Source of the DNA: an uncultured Dokdonia sp.
GTDB lineage: Bacteria; Bacteroidota; Bacteroidia; Flavobacteriales; Flavobacteriaceae
DNA: 64,000 bases
NCBI RefSeq assembly: GCF_937910895.1
Contig: NZ_CALEMI010000031.1
Span: 1-64,000, forward strand
Direction of reading: 5' to 3'
The translations under genes and the position numbers were made by a program. Shown here in pieces: positions 37,894-49,453 of this stretch. The notes below the pieces were generated by a model, which did no database searches, was not told the DNA's origin, and saw only the letters and a program-made list of their open reading frames with translations. Position 1 is the stretch's first letter. Every line of letters starts with the position of its first letter.

Positions 37894-38862
37894 TTAACTA
37901 TTAGCTGCTTTAAACGCTCTTAATTTTTCATTAAGCTCTGGTACGATATCAAAAGCATCACCTACAATCCCATAATCGGCTGCTTTAAAGAACGGTGCTT
38001 CAGGATCATTGTTGATTACTACTTTTATTTTTGAAGAGTTAATCCCTGCAAGATGCTGTATCGCTCCAGAGATTCCGATAGCGATGTAGAGATTGGATGC
38101 TACAGGTTTTCCTGTTTGTCCTACGTGTTCTCCGTGGGGTCTCCATCCTAAGTCAGATACTGGTTTAGAACAAGCTGTAGCCGCCCCAAGAATTTCTGCC
38201 ATTTCTTCTATCATTCCCCAGTTTTCTGGTCCTTTCATACCACGACCCGCTGAAACAACAATTTCTGCATCGGCAATAGAAACTTTGTCTGTAGCTTTAT
38301 CGACAGACTGTACTTTTACACCAAAATCGGCATCATCAAAGGTGGGAGCAAAATCTTCTGCAACTGCAGCGCCATTGGCTTCTTTAAGACCATACGCGTT
38401 TTTTCCAAGTCCTACGATTTTCACCTCAGTAGCGATTTCTGAAAAATTAAATGCTTTGTTTGTAAATGCGGTACGCTTTACTTTAAAAGGAGCTGTACTT
38501 TCTGGAAGTGCCACTACATTTGACGCATATCCAGCTTCCAGTTGTGTGGCAAGAAGTGGTGCAATATATTTTGCATCTGCTGATTGACTTACCACGATTA
38601 CTTGTGAAGACTCTGCTTTAGCAGCTTGTACAATGGCTTTTGCATAGGCCGCAGCATTAAAAGCTTCAAGTTGCGTGTCACTTACGTTTAATACTTTGTC
38701 TACTCCGTAAGCTCCTAAAGTAACTGCATCACCTCCATGTATGGCAATAGCAGTCACGGTAGTACCCATCATATCTGCAATTCCTTTTGCATAACTGGCA
38801 ACCTCAAAAGCCGTTTTTTTAAACGTTCCGTTTTCTGATTCTGTATATACTAAAACTGACAT
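37894..38862 (-). CDS. etfA: electron transfer flavoprotein subunit alpha
   Basis: IVVSAGRGMKGPENW, VGQTGKPVASNLYIAIGISGAIQHLAG, INNDPEAPFFKAADYGIVGD. Confidence 0.95.
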   Translation of the reverse strand: MSVLVYTESENGTFKKTAFEVASYAKGIADMMGTTVTAIAIHGGDAVTLGAYGVDKVLNVSDTQLEAFNAAAYAKAIVQAAKAESSQVIVVSQSADAKYIAPLLATQLEAGYASNVVALPESTAPFKVKRTAFTNKAFNFSEIATEVKIVGLGKNAYGLKEANGAAVAEDFAPTFDDADFGVKVQSVDKATDKVSIADAEIVVSAGRGMKGPENWGMIEEMAEILGAATACSKPVSDLGWRPHGEHVGQTGKPVASNLYIAIGISGAIQHLAGINSSKIKVVINNDPEAPFFKAADYGIVGDAFDIVPELNEKLRAFKAANS

Positions 38863-38980
38863 ATTTTGTAAGATTTAAGTAGATTGCTCTTTATGATAAG
38901 CTCGGACTTTCAATAGCAATCTTAGATTTTATTAATATTGAGTACGCTTTCGCGAAAGCGTATATCTCCTGAAAAATTAG

Positions 38981-39721
38981 TTATATTGCTTTTGCTTCGT
39001 TGTGAAGTAAATCAATTAATTCGTCTACAGTATCGACAAGCTTTACTGCACCTTTAGGAGCTGGTTTTTCAAAAGACACTGTAGTCGTATCTGCTGAAAC
39101 TCCAATAGGTTCCACCACCGTAAGTGGTTTTTTACGAGCCATCATAATTCCTCTCATATTAGGAATACGAAGATCACTCTCTTCTACAAGACCTTTCTGA
39201 CCTCCAATAATAAGAGGAAGACTAGTAGCCACCGTTTCTTTACCACCATCAATCTCCCGTATTGCCGTTGCATTTGTACCATCTACTTCTAGACTAATAC
39301 AGGTATTTACAAAATTTGCTCCTGTAAGACCCGCTAGCATTCCTGGTACCATCCCTCCATTGTAATCTATAGACTCACGTCCCGCAATAACGAGATCATA
39401 TCCTCCATTTTCAACAACGGCAGCAAGTTCTTTAGCGACTTGTAGACCATCTTTTGCCTGCGTATTCACACGAATGGCGGTGTCTGCACCTATTGCAAGT
39501 GCTTTACGTAAGGTAGGCTCTGTTTCAGGACCTCCTACATTTACTACATCTACCGTAGCTCCTTGTTTTTCTTTAAACCACATCGCACGCGTAAGCCCAA
39601 ACTCATCATTTGGGTTAATGACAAATTGAACACCATTGGTGTCAAACTGCGTATCGTTGTCGGTAAAATTAATTTTAGAAGTAGTATCAGGTACGTGACT
39701 TATACACACTAATATTTTCAT
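38981..39721 (-). CDS. etfB: electron transfer flavoprotein subunit beta
   Basis: INPNDEFGLTRAMWFKE, LVIAGRESIDYNGGMVPGMLAG, PNMRGIMMARKKPL. Confidence 0.95.
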   Translation of the reverse strand: MKILVCISHVPDTTSKINFTDNDTQFDTNGVQFVINPNDEFGLTRAMWFKEKQGATVDVVNVGGPETEPTLRKALAIGADTAIRVNTQAKDGLQVAKELAAVVENGGYDLVIAGRESIDYNGGMVPGMLAGLTGANFVNTCISLEVDGTNATAIREIDGGKETVATSLPLIIGGQKGLVEESDLRIPNMRGIMMARKKPLTVVEPIGVSADTTTVSFEKPAPKGAVKLVDTVDELIDLLHNEAKAI

Positions 39722-39969
39722 AACAATTTAGTATTTATTATTTAGGTATTTTTGCGTTTTATAATAGCTGTTAAAGGAAATAAAAGAGTATCACATTGTT
39801 TTTGAAAATAGTTTTAGTGTGATAGGACTACTATTTCGTTTTCGTAACAAAAGTACGTTAAAAAACTTAATTTTACTATGCGCGCATAGTAAAATTTTAT
39901 AAAAAAGCAATTTAAAGAGCAATCATAAATGCTTACTTTTGTTACCCTAAAAATAAAGGTGATTATTTC

Positions 39970-40947
39970 ATGAGAACAATCCAATTTAGAGAAGCGATAT
40001 GCGAGGCGATGAGCGAGGAGATGCGTCGGGATGAGGCTGTATATTTAATGGGCGAAGAAGTCGCCGAATATAACGGAGCTTATAAAGCATCAAAAGGAAT
40101 GCTGGACGAGTTTGGTCCTGACCGTGTTATAGATACTCCTATTGCAGAGCTTGGCTTTGGAGGTATAGGTGTAGGAAGCACGATGACGGGATGCCGACCT
40201 ATTATAGAGTATATGACATTTAACTTCTCTTTGGTGGGTATTGATCAGATTATTAATAATGCGGCAAAGATCAGACAGATGTCTGGAGGGCAATTTCCTT
40301 GTCCTATTGTTTTTAGAGGTCCGACAGCTTCTGCAGGACAGTTAGGAGCAACGCACTCACAAGCTTTTGAAAACTGGTTTGCAAACACGCCTGGACTTAA
40401 AGTCATTGTGCCTTCTAATCCGTATGATGCAAAAGGACTTTTAAAAGCAGCGATTAGAGATAATGATCCTGTGATCTTTATGGAGTCAGAGCAAATGTAT
40501 GGCGATAAGGGAGAAGTGCCAGATGGAGAATATATATTGCCTATTGGTGTTGCAGAGATTAAAAGAGAAGGTACAGATGTAACCATCGTTTCTTTTGGAA
40601 AAATTATAAAAGAAGCTTATAAAGCAGCAGACGAGCTTGCAAAAGATGGAATTTCTTGTGAGATTATAGATTTACGCACAGTACGCCCTATGGATCATAA
40701 AGCGATTATGGATTCTGTAAAGAAAACAAATCGTCTGGTAATTCTTGAAGAAGCATGGCCTTTTGGAAATGTATCAACAGAAATTACGTACCAAGTACAA
40801 TCACAAATTTTTGATTATTTAGATGCGCCCATCATAAAAATAAATACAGCAGATACACCAGCACCGTATTCGCCCGTTTTATTTGCAGAATGGTTGCCTA
40901 ATAGCGAAGATGTCATAAAAGCTGTTAAAAAAGTACTATACAGATAA
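39970..40947 (+). CDS. pdhB: pyruvate dehydrogenase E1 component subunit beta
   Basis: MGEEVAEYNGAYKASKGMLDEFGPDRVIDTPIAELGFGGIGVGS, TADTPAPYSPVLFAEWLP. Confidence 0.95.
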   Translation: MRTIQFREAICEAMSEEMRRDEAVYLMGEEVAEYNGAYKASKGMLDEFGPDRVIDTPIAELGFGGIGVGSTMTGCRPIIEYMTFNFSLVGIDQIINNAAKIRQMSGGQFPCPIVFRGPTASAGQLGATHSQAFENWFANTPGLKVIVPSNPYDAKGLLKAAIRDNDPVIFMESEQMYGDKGEVPDGEYILPIGVAEIKREGTDVTIVSFGKIIKEAYKAADELAKDGISCEIIDLRTVRPMDHKAIMDSVKKTNRLVILEEAWPFGNVSTEITYQVQSQIFDYLDAPIIKINTADTPAPYSPVLFAEWLPNSEDVIKAVKKVLYR

Positions 40948-41015
40948 AACGTACGTTAACGTAACCATAATAGAGCTTCATTAGTAATGATTAATGAAGC
41001 TCTTTCATTTTATAT

Positions 41016-43559
41016 ATGAATATTTATAGAATACTAATACTCGTATTATTTTTTCCATTTGTTATGGTCTCTCAGACCAAAGTAAGTGGTGTTGTATTTG
41101 ATGAACAAGATAATCCTGTTCCGTTTGCAAATGTTGTCTATGTAGGATCTAATGAAGGTACTATTACCAATGAAAATGGACGTTTTTATTTAGAATCAAA
41201 AGAAACCTGGGAGAAGATTCGTATTTCTTTTCTAGGTTTTGCAGAAAAAGAAATCACACTTACGTCTCGTGTCAACTATGATATGAAAATAGTACTTGCA
41301 GAAGAAGCAGCTACTATGGACGAAGTATTTATTTACTCTGGAAAAACGTCTAAGAAGAATAATCCAGCCATTGATATCCTACGTAAAATATGGGCTCGTA
41401 AAAAACAAAATGGACTTAGTCAATTTAGGCAATATGAGTATGACAAGTACGAGAAAATTGAATTTGATCTCAATACGATAGATAGTGCTTTAATCAATAG
41501 TAAACTCTTCAAAGGCATGGAGTTTATTTTTGAACAGACAGATACTTCTAGAGTAACAGGAAAAACGTATCTGCCTATTTTTGTGAATGAAGCTGTCTCT
41601 AAAGTCTATGGGAATAATGAAACCAATAAAGAAAAAGAAGATTTACTAGGGAATAAGAATAGTGGTTTTAATGAAAATCAAACCATCATCGGTTTTGTAA
41701 AAGACTTATACAACGATTATGATGTATATCAAAATTACCTAAAGTTTTTTGACAAAACATTTACAAGTCCTATAAGCCGTACTGGAATTCAAACCTACAA
41801 CTATGTACTTGCAGACAGTACGTACATAGATAATAAATGGTGTTATAATATTATTTACTACCCTCGCCGTACAAATGAACTTACCTTTAAAGGAGATTTT
41901 TGGGTAAACGATTCTACTTGGGCGATTAAAGAAATTAATATGCAACTCTCTAAGAGTGCAAACATTAATTGGGTAAAGGAAATTTATCTAGAGCAAGAAT
42001 TTGATATTGTAAACGACACCACCTTCTTGCTAAAAAGAGATTACTTCTTATCAGATTTTGCTTTTAGAAAAAAAGAAGAATCTAGAGGACTTTACGGGAA
42101 GCGAACCACCCTGTATGATAACTATGTCTTTAATCAGGAAAAAGACAAAGAGTTTTATGAAAAAGAAGTGTACTATTATGACAAAGACGTCTACAATAGA
42201 GATGATGACTTCTGGAAAGAAAACAGGAAAGAAGAATTAAGTGCTGATGAAAAGGGAGTGTATAAAATGCTAGATACGCTTAAGACCGTAAAAAAGTTTA
42301 GAAATCTTTATAACTTAGGTTCTGTGCTAGCTTCAGGATATTGGGAGTTCCCGAGTCTTAATCTTGACTATGGTCCTATCTTCTCTACATTTGGATTTAA
42401 TGAAGTAGAAGGATTACGTGTCCGTACAGGAGCAAGAACCTATTTTGGACAAAATGATTTATGGAGAGCAGAAGGATTTTTAGCTTACGGGTTTAAAGAT
42501 CAGAAATTCAAATTTGGCGCCTCAGCAAAATGGCTGATCGATAAGAAAAGTAGGTTGATTTTTTCTGGAGGATATCGGCAGGATGTGGAGCAAATAGGAG
42601 CGAGTCTTACCACATCTAGAGATGTGCTGGGAAGGAATTTAGCTTCCTCTTCGCTAGTGAATACTGCAGCCAACGATAAGTTAACATCCATCCAATTGGT
42701 GAATTTTGCGGTAGAGATAGAACCGATTCGAAATCTACAATTCCGTACAGATTTTTCTTTGCGAAGTCTTGAATCGGCATCAGATACATTTAATCTTGAA
42801 TATTTTACAGACGATTCAGAAACAACAACCAAAGGAGATCTTACGCAAACAGAAGTTGTCTTTACAACCATTTGGGAACCAGGTAAAAAAACCTCTGGTT
42901 TTGGTGTAGAACGACGCGTGGTTAATGAATGGTTTCCAAGTTTCTTTTTAAGTTATACAAGAGGTCTTGAAGGCACATTAAATAGTGATTTTGAGTATGA
43001 TAGGTTACAATTTTCTTTTAGAAAAGCGATACGTGTAGGAGGCTTTGGGCAGCTTAGCGTTTCTACAGAAGTAGGGAAAACCTTTGGCGAAGTTCCATTA
43101 GCATTATTAAGTCCTGTACCTGGAAATCAATCGCTATTTTCTATCTTTAATACCTATAGTCAGCTTAATTTCTACGAATTTGTGACAGATGAGTATGCTT
43201 CTGTGCAATTAGAACATAATTTTGGAGGTCGTTTATTCTCTCGTATTCCGTTTTTAAAGAAATTAAATCTTAGAGAAATTGTTGGTATTCGAGGCATTGT
43301 TGGTAATATTTCTCAAGAAAATATTGATCTGAACAGACCAGCCTTTGAGAATCTTAAATTTATTCAAAACGATGTGCCTATTTCAACATTAACCCCTGCC
43401 GATATTGCACCAACATTAGAGCCTTACTTTGAGTATAGCTTTGGAGTGGGTAATATATTTAAGGTATTTCGTATTGATGTTAACTTTAGGGGTAATTATA
43501 ACGATCTTCCTGATGCGCGTACTTTTGGAGTTACAGGATCATTTGGGTTCTATTTCTAA
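41016..43559 (+). CDS. DUF5686 / carboxypeptidase-like regulatory domain outer-membrane protein
   Basis: Signal peptide, CarboxypepD_reg-like SGVVFDEQDNPVPFANVV, large beta-rich C-terminus. Confidence 0.85.
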   Translation: MNIYRILILVLFFPFVMVSQTKVSGVVFDEQDNPVPFANVVYVGSNEGTITNENGRFYLESKETWEKIRISFLGFAEKEITLTSRVNYDMKIVLAEEAATMDEVFIYSGKTSKKNNPAIDILRKIWARKKQNGLSQFRQYEYDKYEKIEFDLNTIDSALINSKLFKGMEFIFEQTDTSRVTGKTYLPIFVNEAVSKVYGNNETNKEKEDLLGNKNSGFNENQTIIGFVKDLYNDYDVYQNYLKFFDKTFTSPISRTGIQTYNYVLADSTYIDNKWCYNIIYYPRRTNELTFKGDFWVNDSTWAIKEINMQLSKSANINWVKEIYLEQEFDIVNDTTFLLKRDYFLSDFAFRKKEESRGLYGKRTTLYDNYVFNQEKDKEFYEKEVYYYDKDVYNRDDDFWKENRKEELSADEKGVYKMLDTLKTVKKFRNLYNLGSVLASGYWEFPSLNLDYGPIFSTFGFNEVEGLRVRTGARTYFGQNDLWRAEGFLAYGFKDQKFKFGASAKWLIDKKSRLIFSGGYRQDVEQIGASLTTSRDVLGRNLASSSLVNTAANDKLTSIQLVNFAVEIEPIRNLQFRTDFSLRSLESASDTFNLEYFTDDSETTTKGDLTQTEVVFTTIWEPGKKTSGFGVERRVVNEWFPSFFLSYTRGLEGTLNSDFEYDRLQFSFRKAIRVGGFGQLSVSTEVGKTFGEVPLALLSPVPGNQSLFSIFNTYSQLNFYEFVTDEYASVQLEHNFGGRLFSRIPFLKKLNLREIVGIRGIVGNISQENIDLNRPAFENLKFIQNDVPISTLTPADIAPTLEPYFEYSFGVGNIFKVFRIDVNFRGNYNDLPDARTFGVTGSFGFYF

Positions 43560-43635
43560 TGAAATCTAATACGTAGTAACCTTATAAATGTTAATTGGAG
43601 GAATCCCATATTTTTTATTAATTTGTACTAGATAG

Positions 43636-44031
43636 ATGTTTACGATGAGTACTTTGGTTCAACAGATTAAACTTGATTTTGCTACGATAGATTTGTATGA
43701 TACCTATGTGGTATGTAGTGTCCACCAAGGAGAATCTTTGGATATTGATCGAGTGGTGCTGTTACATAAGACCTATCGGAAGCATTATGGGGATAAGCAA
43801 TACGGGTATATCTTTGACCGCACGTCAAGCTTTACCATAAATCCTATCTCCTACATGCAATGTCCTTACTATCCAGATGTGACTGCATTTGCAATTGTAG
43901 CGCCCAATCCTGATGTAAAGAAAACCGTTCTTTTTGAAGAGAAGTTTTCAAAGATGCCGTTGCTCATTTTTGACACCTTAGAAGAGGCGCAAGTGTGGAT
44001 GGAAGCACATCATCGTAAACTTGGGATTTAA
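43636..44031 (+). CDS. hypothetical protein
   Basis: 131-aa ORF; no confident family. Confidence 0.65.
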   Translation: MFTMSTLVQQIKLDFATIDLYDTYVVCSVHQGESLDIDRVVLLHKTYRKHYGDKQYGYIFDRTSSFTINPISYMQCPYYPDVTAFAIVAPNPDVKKTVLFEEKFSKMPLLIFDTLEEAQVWMEAHHRKLGI

Positions 44032-44422
44032 TTAGATTTATAGCTAATTAAGCTTCTTAAAAAATCGAGCTTTTCCAATACTTATAGCGCGCGAAATTTA
44101 TGTGCTTTTAAAATATTTGATCTCACATTCATTCCTAACTCAAACTTAACATAGGATTCTTTGTCTAAACCGCTATTTCAGCGTACTTTTGCACCCCGAA
44201 AACGAATAATTTATAGTTAAAGGATATTTATCTAATTGGTTTTCAATAATTTAGATACTTTTTTTAAATTTCTGGGTACGCTTTCGCGAAAGCGAAGTTT
44301 AGATTGAACTCGTTGAAGTACGAAAGTGTAGAATTAATTAGGCAAATCTGGTTTTAGATCTCTAGGATCACTAAAAAATAAGACAAGAATAGTGCCTTTT
44401 AAAATACCCGCTTTTGCGGTAA

Positions 44423-44956
44423 ATGAATATGACAACAGATAAAATAAAGACGTTTGATGTACTTATCGAAATCCCAAAAGGAAGTCGTAACAAGTACGAG
44501 TATGATTTTGAATTGAAGAAGATACGTTATGATCGTATGATTTTTTCATCGATGATGTATCCTGCAGATTATGGTTTTATACCAGAAACATTAGCACTAG
44601 ATGGAGATCCTCTAGATGTACTGGTGTTGGTGACAGAGCCTACGTTTCCAGGATGTGTTATTGAAGTAAAGCCAATAGGCGTTTTTCACATGGCAGATGA
44701 GAAAGGTCCAGATGAGAAAGTGATATGTGTTCCAATTAGCGATCCTATAGCAAATAACGTAAATGATCTTTCTGAGTTAAATCCGCATTTAATAAAAGAA
44801 ATAGAACATTTCTTCCAAGTATATAAAGATCTTGAAGAGAAAAAAGTTGATGTAGGTGGATGGGGAGATGTACAGGAAGCAAAAGAAATTGTTGTAAAAT
44901 GTATAGAACGTTACCAAGATAGTGACGTGCCACGCAGCGAAGTAAGTATCTACTAA
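44423..44956 (+). CDS. ppa: inorganic pyrophosphatase
   Basis: EIPKGSRNKYEYDFE, YPADYGFIPETLALDGDPLDVLVL, DEKVICVPISDP. Confidence 0.96.
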   Translation: MNMTTDKIKTFDVLIEIPKGSRNKYEYDFELKKIRYDRMIFSSMMYPADYGFIPETLALDGDPLDVLVLVTEPTFPGCVIEVKPIGVFHMADEKGPDEKVICVPISDPIANNVNDLSELNPHLIKEIEHFFQVYKDLEEKKVDVGGWGDVQEAKEIVVKCIERYQDSDVPRSEVSIY

Positions 44957-45077
44957 ACGACACTTTTTAAAAGAATTAGCCATAAGCCACAATCCTTTGG
45001 ATTGAGGCTTTTTTTGTTCGCTCTGATTTCCTACATTAGCCACGCTTAAAAAATAATTAAACCAAAAAGAATATTAT

Positions 45078-47504
45078 ATGGAATCAATGATGATTTATAT
45101 GCCTATTGCAATGGCGATATTAGGGCTAATTTATATGGGAGTAAAGCGCTCTTGGGTACTAAAACAAGATGCGGGAGATGGTAAGATGAAAGAAATTTCA
45201 GATCACATTTACGAAGGGGCTTTAGCTTTCTTAAGTGCAGAATATAAGTTGCTTACGATATTTGTGGTAATTGTTAGTGTTTTATTGGCGATTGTTTCGT
45301 TTGTAGTACCTACTACACATTGGCTTATCGTAATTGCATTTATTTTTGGAGCTATATTTTCTGCTTTTGCTGGAAATGTAGGAATGAAAATAGCCACAAA
45401 AACCAATGTAAGAACCACACAAGCAGCTCGTACAAGTTTACCAAACGCACTTAAAATCTCCTTTGGTGGAGGTACTGTAATGGGACTTGGTGTTGCAGGT
45501 CTTGCTGTTTTAGGACTTACATTGTTCTTTATCTTTTTCTTTCACTTCTTTATGGGTGGAGTATGGACTAATACGATGGATATGACGATCGTTCTTGAGA
45601 CCCTTGCAGGTTTCTCTTTGGGAGCGGAATCTATTGCACTTTTTGCACGTGTAGGAGGTGGTATTTATACAAAAGCCGCCGATGTAGGAGCAGATCTTGT
45701 AGGGAAAGTAGAAGCAGGGATTCCAGAGGATGATCCTCGTAATCCAGCAACGATTGCAGATAACGTAGGAGATAACGTAGGAGATGTAGCAGGAATGGGA
45801 GCCGATTTATTTGGATCGTATGTAGCTACCGTACTTGCGGCGATGGTACTCGGTAATTATGTGATTAAAGATATGGGTGGAGATGTTGCAGATGCCTTTG
45901 GAGGTATCGGACCGATCTTATTACCTATGGCAATTGCAGGTGTAGGAATTATTATTTCTATTATAGGAACTATGCTTGTAAAAATAAGCAGTAATGATGC
46001 AAAAGAGTCTCAAGTCATGGGGGCTCTTAATAAAGGAAACTGGACGTCTATTATCTTAGTCGCTGTGGCTTGTTTTGGATTGTGTACTTGGATGCTTCCA
46101 GAAACGATGCAAATGGAATTCTTCGGAGAAGGATTACAAGAGATTTCTTCTATGCGTGTGTTTTATGCAACACTAGTAGGATTGGTGGTAGGAGCGGTGA
46201 TTTCTTCGGTGACAGAATATTATACAGGGTTAGGTAAAAAACCAATTTTGAAAATTGTACAACAATCAAGTACAGGAGCAGGAACCAATATTATTGCAGG
46301 TCTTGCCACAGGGATGATCTCTACATTCCCTTCTGTATTGTTATTTGCAGGTGCTATTTGGGCATCGTATGCATTTGCAGGTTTTTATGGAGTAGCACTG
46401 GCTGCTTCTGCAATGATGGCAACAACTGCTATGCAGTTAGCTATTGATGCTTTTGGACCTATATCTGATAATGCGGGTGGAATTGCTGAAATGAGTGAGC
46501 AAGAGCCTATCGTACGTGAGCGTACAGACATCTTAGATTCTGTAGGAAATACAACAGCAGCAACAGGAAAAGGATTTGCGATTGCTTCGGCAGCATTAAC
46601 GTCTTTAGCCTTATTTGCCGCGTATGTCACCTTTACAGGAATAGACGGAATTAATATATTTAAAGCGCCAGTTCTTGCAATGCTTTTTGTAGGAGGAATG
46701 GTACCTGTCGTGTTTTCTGCATTAGCGATGAATGCTGTTGGAAAAGCAGCCATGGAAATGGTACAAGAAGTGCGTCGCCAGTTCAGAGATATTCCTGGCA
46801 TCATGGAAGGTACTGGAAAGCCAGAATATGATAAATGTGTGGCGATTTCAACAGAAGCTTCTTTAAAAGAAATGGTATTACCTGGATTATTAACTATTGG
46901 TTTCCCATTAATTATTGCTTTTGTACCATTACTTTTTGGTATGGATAGTTTAGCCATTGCTGAAATGTTAGGAGGTTATATGGCTGGAGTTACTGTAAGT
47001 GGTGTGCTTTGGGCCATCTTCCAGAATAATGCTGGAGGTGCTTGGGATAATGCAAAAAAATCTTTTGAAGCAGGTGTAGAGATTAATGGTGAGATGACGT
47101 ATAAGGGTTCTGATGCACATAAAGCAGCAGTAACTGGAGATACGGTAGGAGATCCATTTAAAGATACATCAGGGCCATCTATGAACATTCTTATTAAGCT
47201 TACGTGTTTAATTGGTCTTGTCATCGCTCCAATCCTTGGAGGTCATACAGAAGAAGGTCTTGCTATTACTACAGAGGATGGTACAACCGTAGCTATTATG
47301 CAAGATGGGAAAATCAAGGAAACTCGTGAAGTGCAAAAAGAAGTACGTGTTGAAATACGTGAAGAGAATGGTCAGTTTGTAGGTGAAGTTATTACTACTG
47401 TAGATGATAATGGAGAACGTACAGAAGAAGTTAAAACATTTAAAGGAACCGAAGCTGAGGTAAGAGCACAAGTAGAGGCTTATAAAAACACCATGAAAAA
47501 TTAA
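45078..47504 (+). CDS. hppA: membrane-bound ion-translocating pyrophosphatase with C-terminal extension
   Basis: [73 protein letters not shown]. Confidence 0.97.
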   Translation: MESMMIYMPIAMAILGLIYMGVKRSWVLKQDAGDGKMKEISDHIYEGALAFLSAEYKLLTIFVVIVSVLLAIVSFVVPTTHWLIVIAFIFGAIFSAFAGNVGMKIATKTNVRTTQAARTSLPNALKISFGGGTVMGLGVAGLAVLGLTLFFIFFFHFFMGGVWTNTMDMTIVLETLAGFSLGAESIALFARVGGGIYTKAADVGADLVGKVEAGIPEDDPRNPATIADNVGDNVGDVAGMGADLFGSYVATVLAAMVLGNYVIKDMGGDVADAFGGIGPILLPMAIAGVGIIISIIGTMLVKISSNDAKESQVMGALNKGNWTSIILVAVACFGLCTWMLPETMQMEFFGEGLQEISSMRVFYATLVGLVVGAVISSVTEYYTGLGKKPILKIVQQSSTGAGTNIIAGLATGMISTFPSVLLFAGAIWASYAFAGFYGVALAASAMMATTAMQLAIDAFGPISDNAGGIAEMSEQEPIVRERTDILDSVGNTTAATGKGFAIASAALTSLALFAAYVTFTGIDGINIFKAPVLAMLFVGGMVPVVFSALAMNAVGKAAMEMVQEVRRQFRDIPGIMEGTGKPEYDKCVAISTEASLKEMVLPGLLTIGFPLIIAFVPLLFGMDSLAIAEMLGGYMAGVTVSGVLWAIFQNNAGGAWDNAKKSFEAGVEINGEMTYKGSDAHKAAVTGDTVGDPFKDTSGPSMNILIKLTCLIGLVIAPILGGHTEEGLAITTEDGTTVAIMQDGKIKETREVQKEVRVEIREENGQFVGEVITTVDDNGERTEEVKTFKGTEAEVRAQVEAYKNTMKN

Positions 47505-47667
47505 AGATTCAATTAATTAATTGTATTATAATTATAAAAGAGCTCGCTATATGCGAGCTCTTTCAGTTTAAATATGATCGTTTTTACATTTTTTAACAAA
47601 GCTTATAAATCTTTTGACACAATAAGTGGAGGATAGGTAGTAGTTTTAAGAAAACAAAAATAAAACT

Positions 47668-48201
47668 ATGATTTTACCAAAAACAAAAGTACCATCGTTA
47701 GAAATTCCATTGATTAATGGCGCTAATTGGGTATTAAGCGAACAAACACCAGAAAACTTTGTACTTGTTGTTTTCTACAGAGGTTTACACTGTCCTGTGT
47801 GTAAACAACAATTAGAAGAACTAACAAATAATTTAGATAAGTTTATAGACCGCGGTATCCATGTAATCGCAGTTAGTACAGACAGTAAAGAGCGAGCTAT
47901 AAAAACGGGAGAAAAATGGGATATTACATCACTACCGTTAGGATATAACCTTTCATTAAAGAAAGCTCAACAATATGGTTTATTTATATCAGAAGGGATT
48001 TCTGATAAAGAACCTAATTACTTTACAGAACCAGGACTTTTCCTTATAAAACCAGATGGAACACTCTTCTTCTCTTCCATACAATCTATGCCTTTCGCTA
48101 GACCTCAATGTAGTGACCTGTTAGATGGGATAGACTATATTATGAAAAATGACTATCCATCAAGAGGAGAAGTCAAAGAAATTAAAGATATAGAAGCATA
48201 A
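47668..48201 (+). CDS. peroxiredoxin-like (AhpC/TSA) protein
   Basis: VVFYRGLHCPVCKQQLEEL thioredoxin-fold motif. Confidence 0.85.
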   Translation: MILPKTKVPSLEIPLINGANWVLSEQTPENFVLVVFYRGLHCPVCKQQLEELTNNLDKFIDRGIHVIAVSTDSKERAIKTGEKWDITSLPLGYNLSLKKAQQYGLFISEGISDKEPNYFTEPGLFLIKPDGTLFFSSIQSMPFARPQCSDLLDGIDYIMKNDYPSRGEVKEIKDIEA

Positions 48202-48429
48202 ATTGAATTTTGCTTTTAGATAGCATGTATTTCATATATCCAAATAACGCCTGATTATTAATAGTCAGGCGTTATTTGTTGGTATAGAAAGCAATTACCA
48301 CAAAACTAGCATTCTTTATATCGATTAAAAATGTAAAAGAGACGTATGCGCTTTCGCGAAAGCGTATATTTAAAACATGAAAAATGGTCGAAATTTCTTC
48401 CGACCATGACCAACAGTTAGCTTTATTTT

Positions 48430-48575
48430 ATTAATGAAACGCTGTTTTGTAAAGTCTGAAAGACGCATACAAAATAGCTAGTTAAACTAATCCCGCTGAA
48501 AATCGGGATCCATGGTTTAATACCTCAACCCTTATATCGATTTTTAGTGTCCAGAGTTCGCGCTCTAGGGTTTAC
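48430..48575 (+). repeat. structured interspersed repeat, copy 1
   Basis: TTAATGAAACGCTGTTTTGTAAAGTCTGAAAGACGCATACAAAATAGCTAGTTAAACTAATCCCGCTGAAAATCGGGATC...; related to 52113-52203 and 52290-52432. Confidence 0.7.
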
Positions 48576-48589
48576 TCTTTTATTATTTT

Positions 48590-49147
48590 TTATCTAACAA
48601 AAGTAAACGTTGAGTTCTTAAGTAATGTCTCAGATACTCCATTAATTGTCGTACTCGTACTTTCATCAATGCTAAGGACAAGACTAGTGCTTGTAAGTTC
48701 TACAATGGTAGCAGTCTTTATTTTACCACCTGAATCCATTGTTAATTCATCCTCTACAAGGTTCCAATTTGTTAAAGAGTTTATTAAATTTAAATTATCA
48801 ATAATAGATGTAGAAACGACGTCTCCGTTGGATTCAGTTATTTCTTCATTTATTGAATATAAACCTTCTCTGGTAATTACATTTGGATTTGCTTCAAAAG
48901 TAATTGTATACTCTCCATCAAAATTAGCTCCTTCAATATTTTGAACGGTAGCGATTCCATTGGTAATACTAGTCATAGATCCAGAATAAGATACATCAAT
49001 TCCAGTCCAAGTACCTAGGAGATCAGCATCTTCCGTATCGACAGTAGCTACTATAGGATCTTCTTCGTTTGTGACAATTGCATCTGTAGAACAAGAAAGA
49101 ATTGTGCATAACAGATAAATAAATAGGGATAACTTAAAAAATTTCAT
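48590..49147 (-). CDS. lipocalin-like secreted lipoprotein
   Basis: Lipobox-type LCTILSCSTD; DLLGTWTGIDVSY lipocalin-like opening. Confidence 0.65.
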   Translation of the reverse strand: MKFFKLSLFIYLLCTILSCSTDAIVTNEEDPIVATVDTEDADLLGTWTGIDVSYSGSMTSITNGIATVQNIEGANFDGEYTITFEANPNVITREGLYSINEEITESNGDVVSTSIIDNLNLINSLTNWNLVEDELTMDSGGKIKTATIVELTSTSLVLSIDESTSTTINGVSETLLKNSTFTFVR

Positions 49148-49453
49148 AATAATTTGGGGTTTTTATGAGCCTGCAAAACTACTTAATTCTTAGAAATCAA
49201 CCTACATTATATTAACATTTCTTTTAAAAACATCGACAAAGAGTTATTTTGTATCGTCAAAAAACACAAGCAAAGCAGAGTGTATCGCTAATAAATTAAT
49301 TTTTAGTGTTTTTAAATTAATCAGTTTCAGCTTCCCTTTTTTCTGATGTACATGAATAAATTCATAAGATTGGAACCCTTTAGGTTACTTAAAAATGTAA
49401 AAAGAGAAGTATACGCTTTCGCGAAAGCGTATATTTAAAAAAATAAAGAAGGT

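Noticed and set aside
46385-46957. 190-aa minus-strand ORF inside hppA
   Set aside because: Antisense to a highly conserved gene; low-complexity A/I/P/S/T composition typical of shadow ORFs. The same reasoning applies to 38093-38587, 35733-36113 and the other antisense track ORFs.
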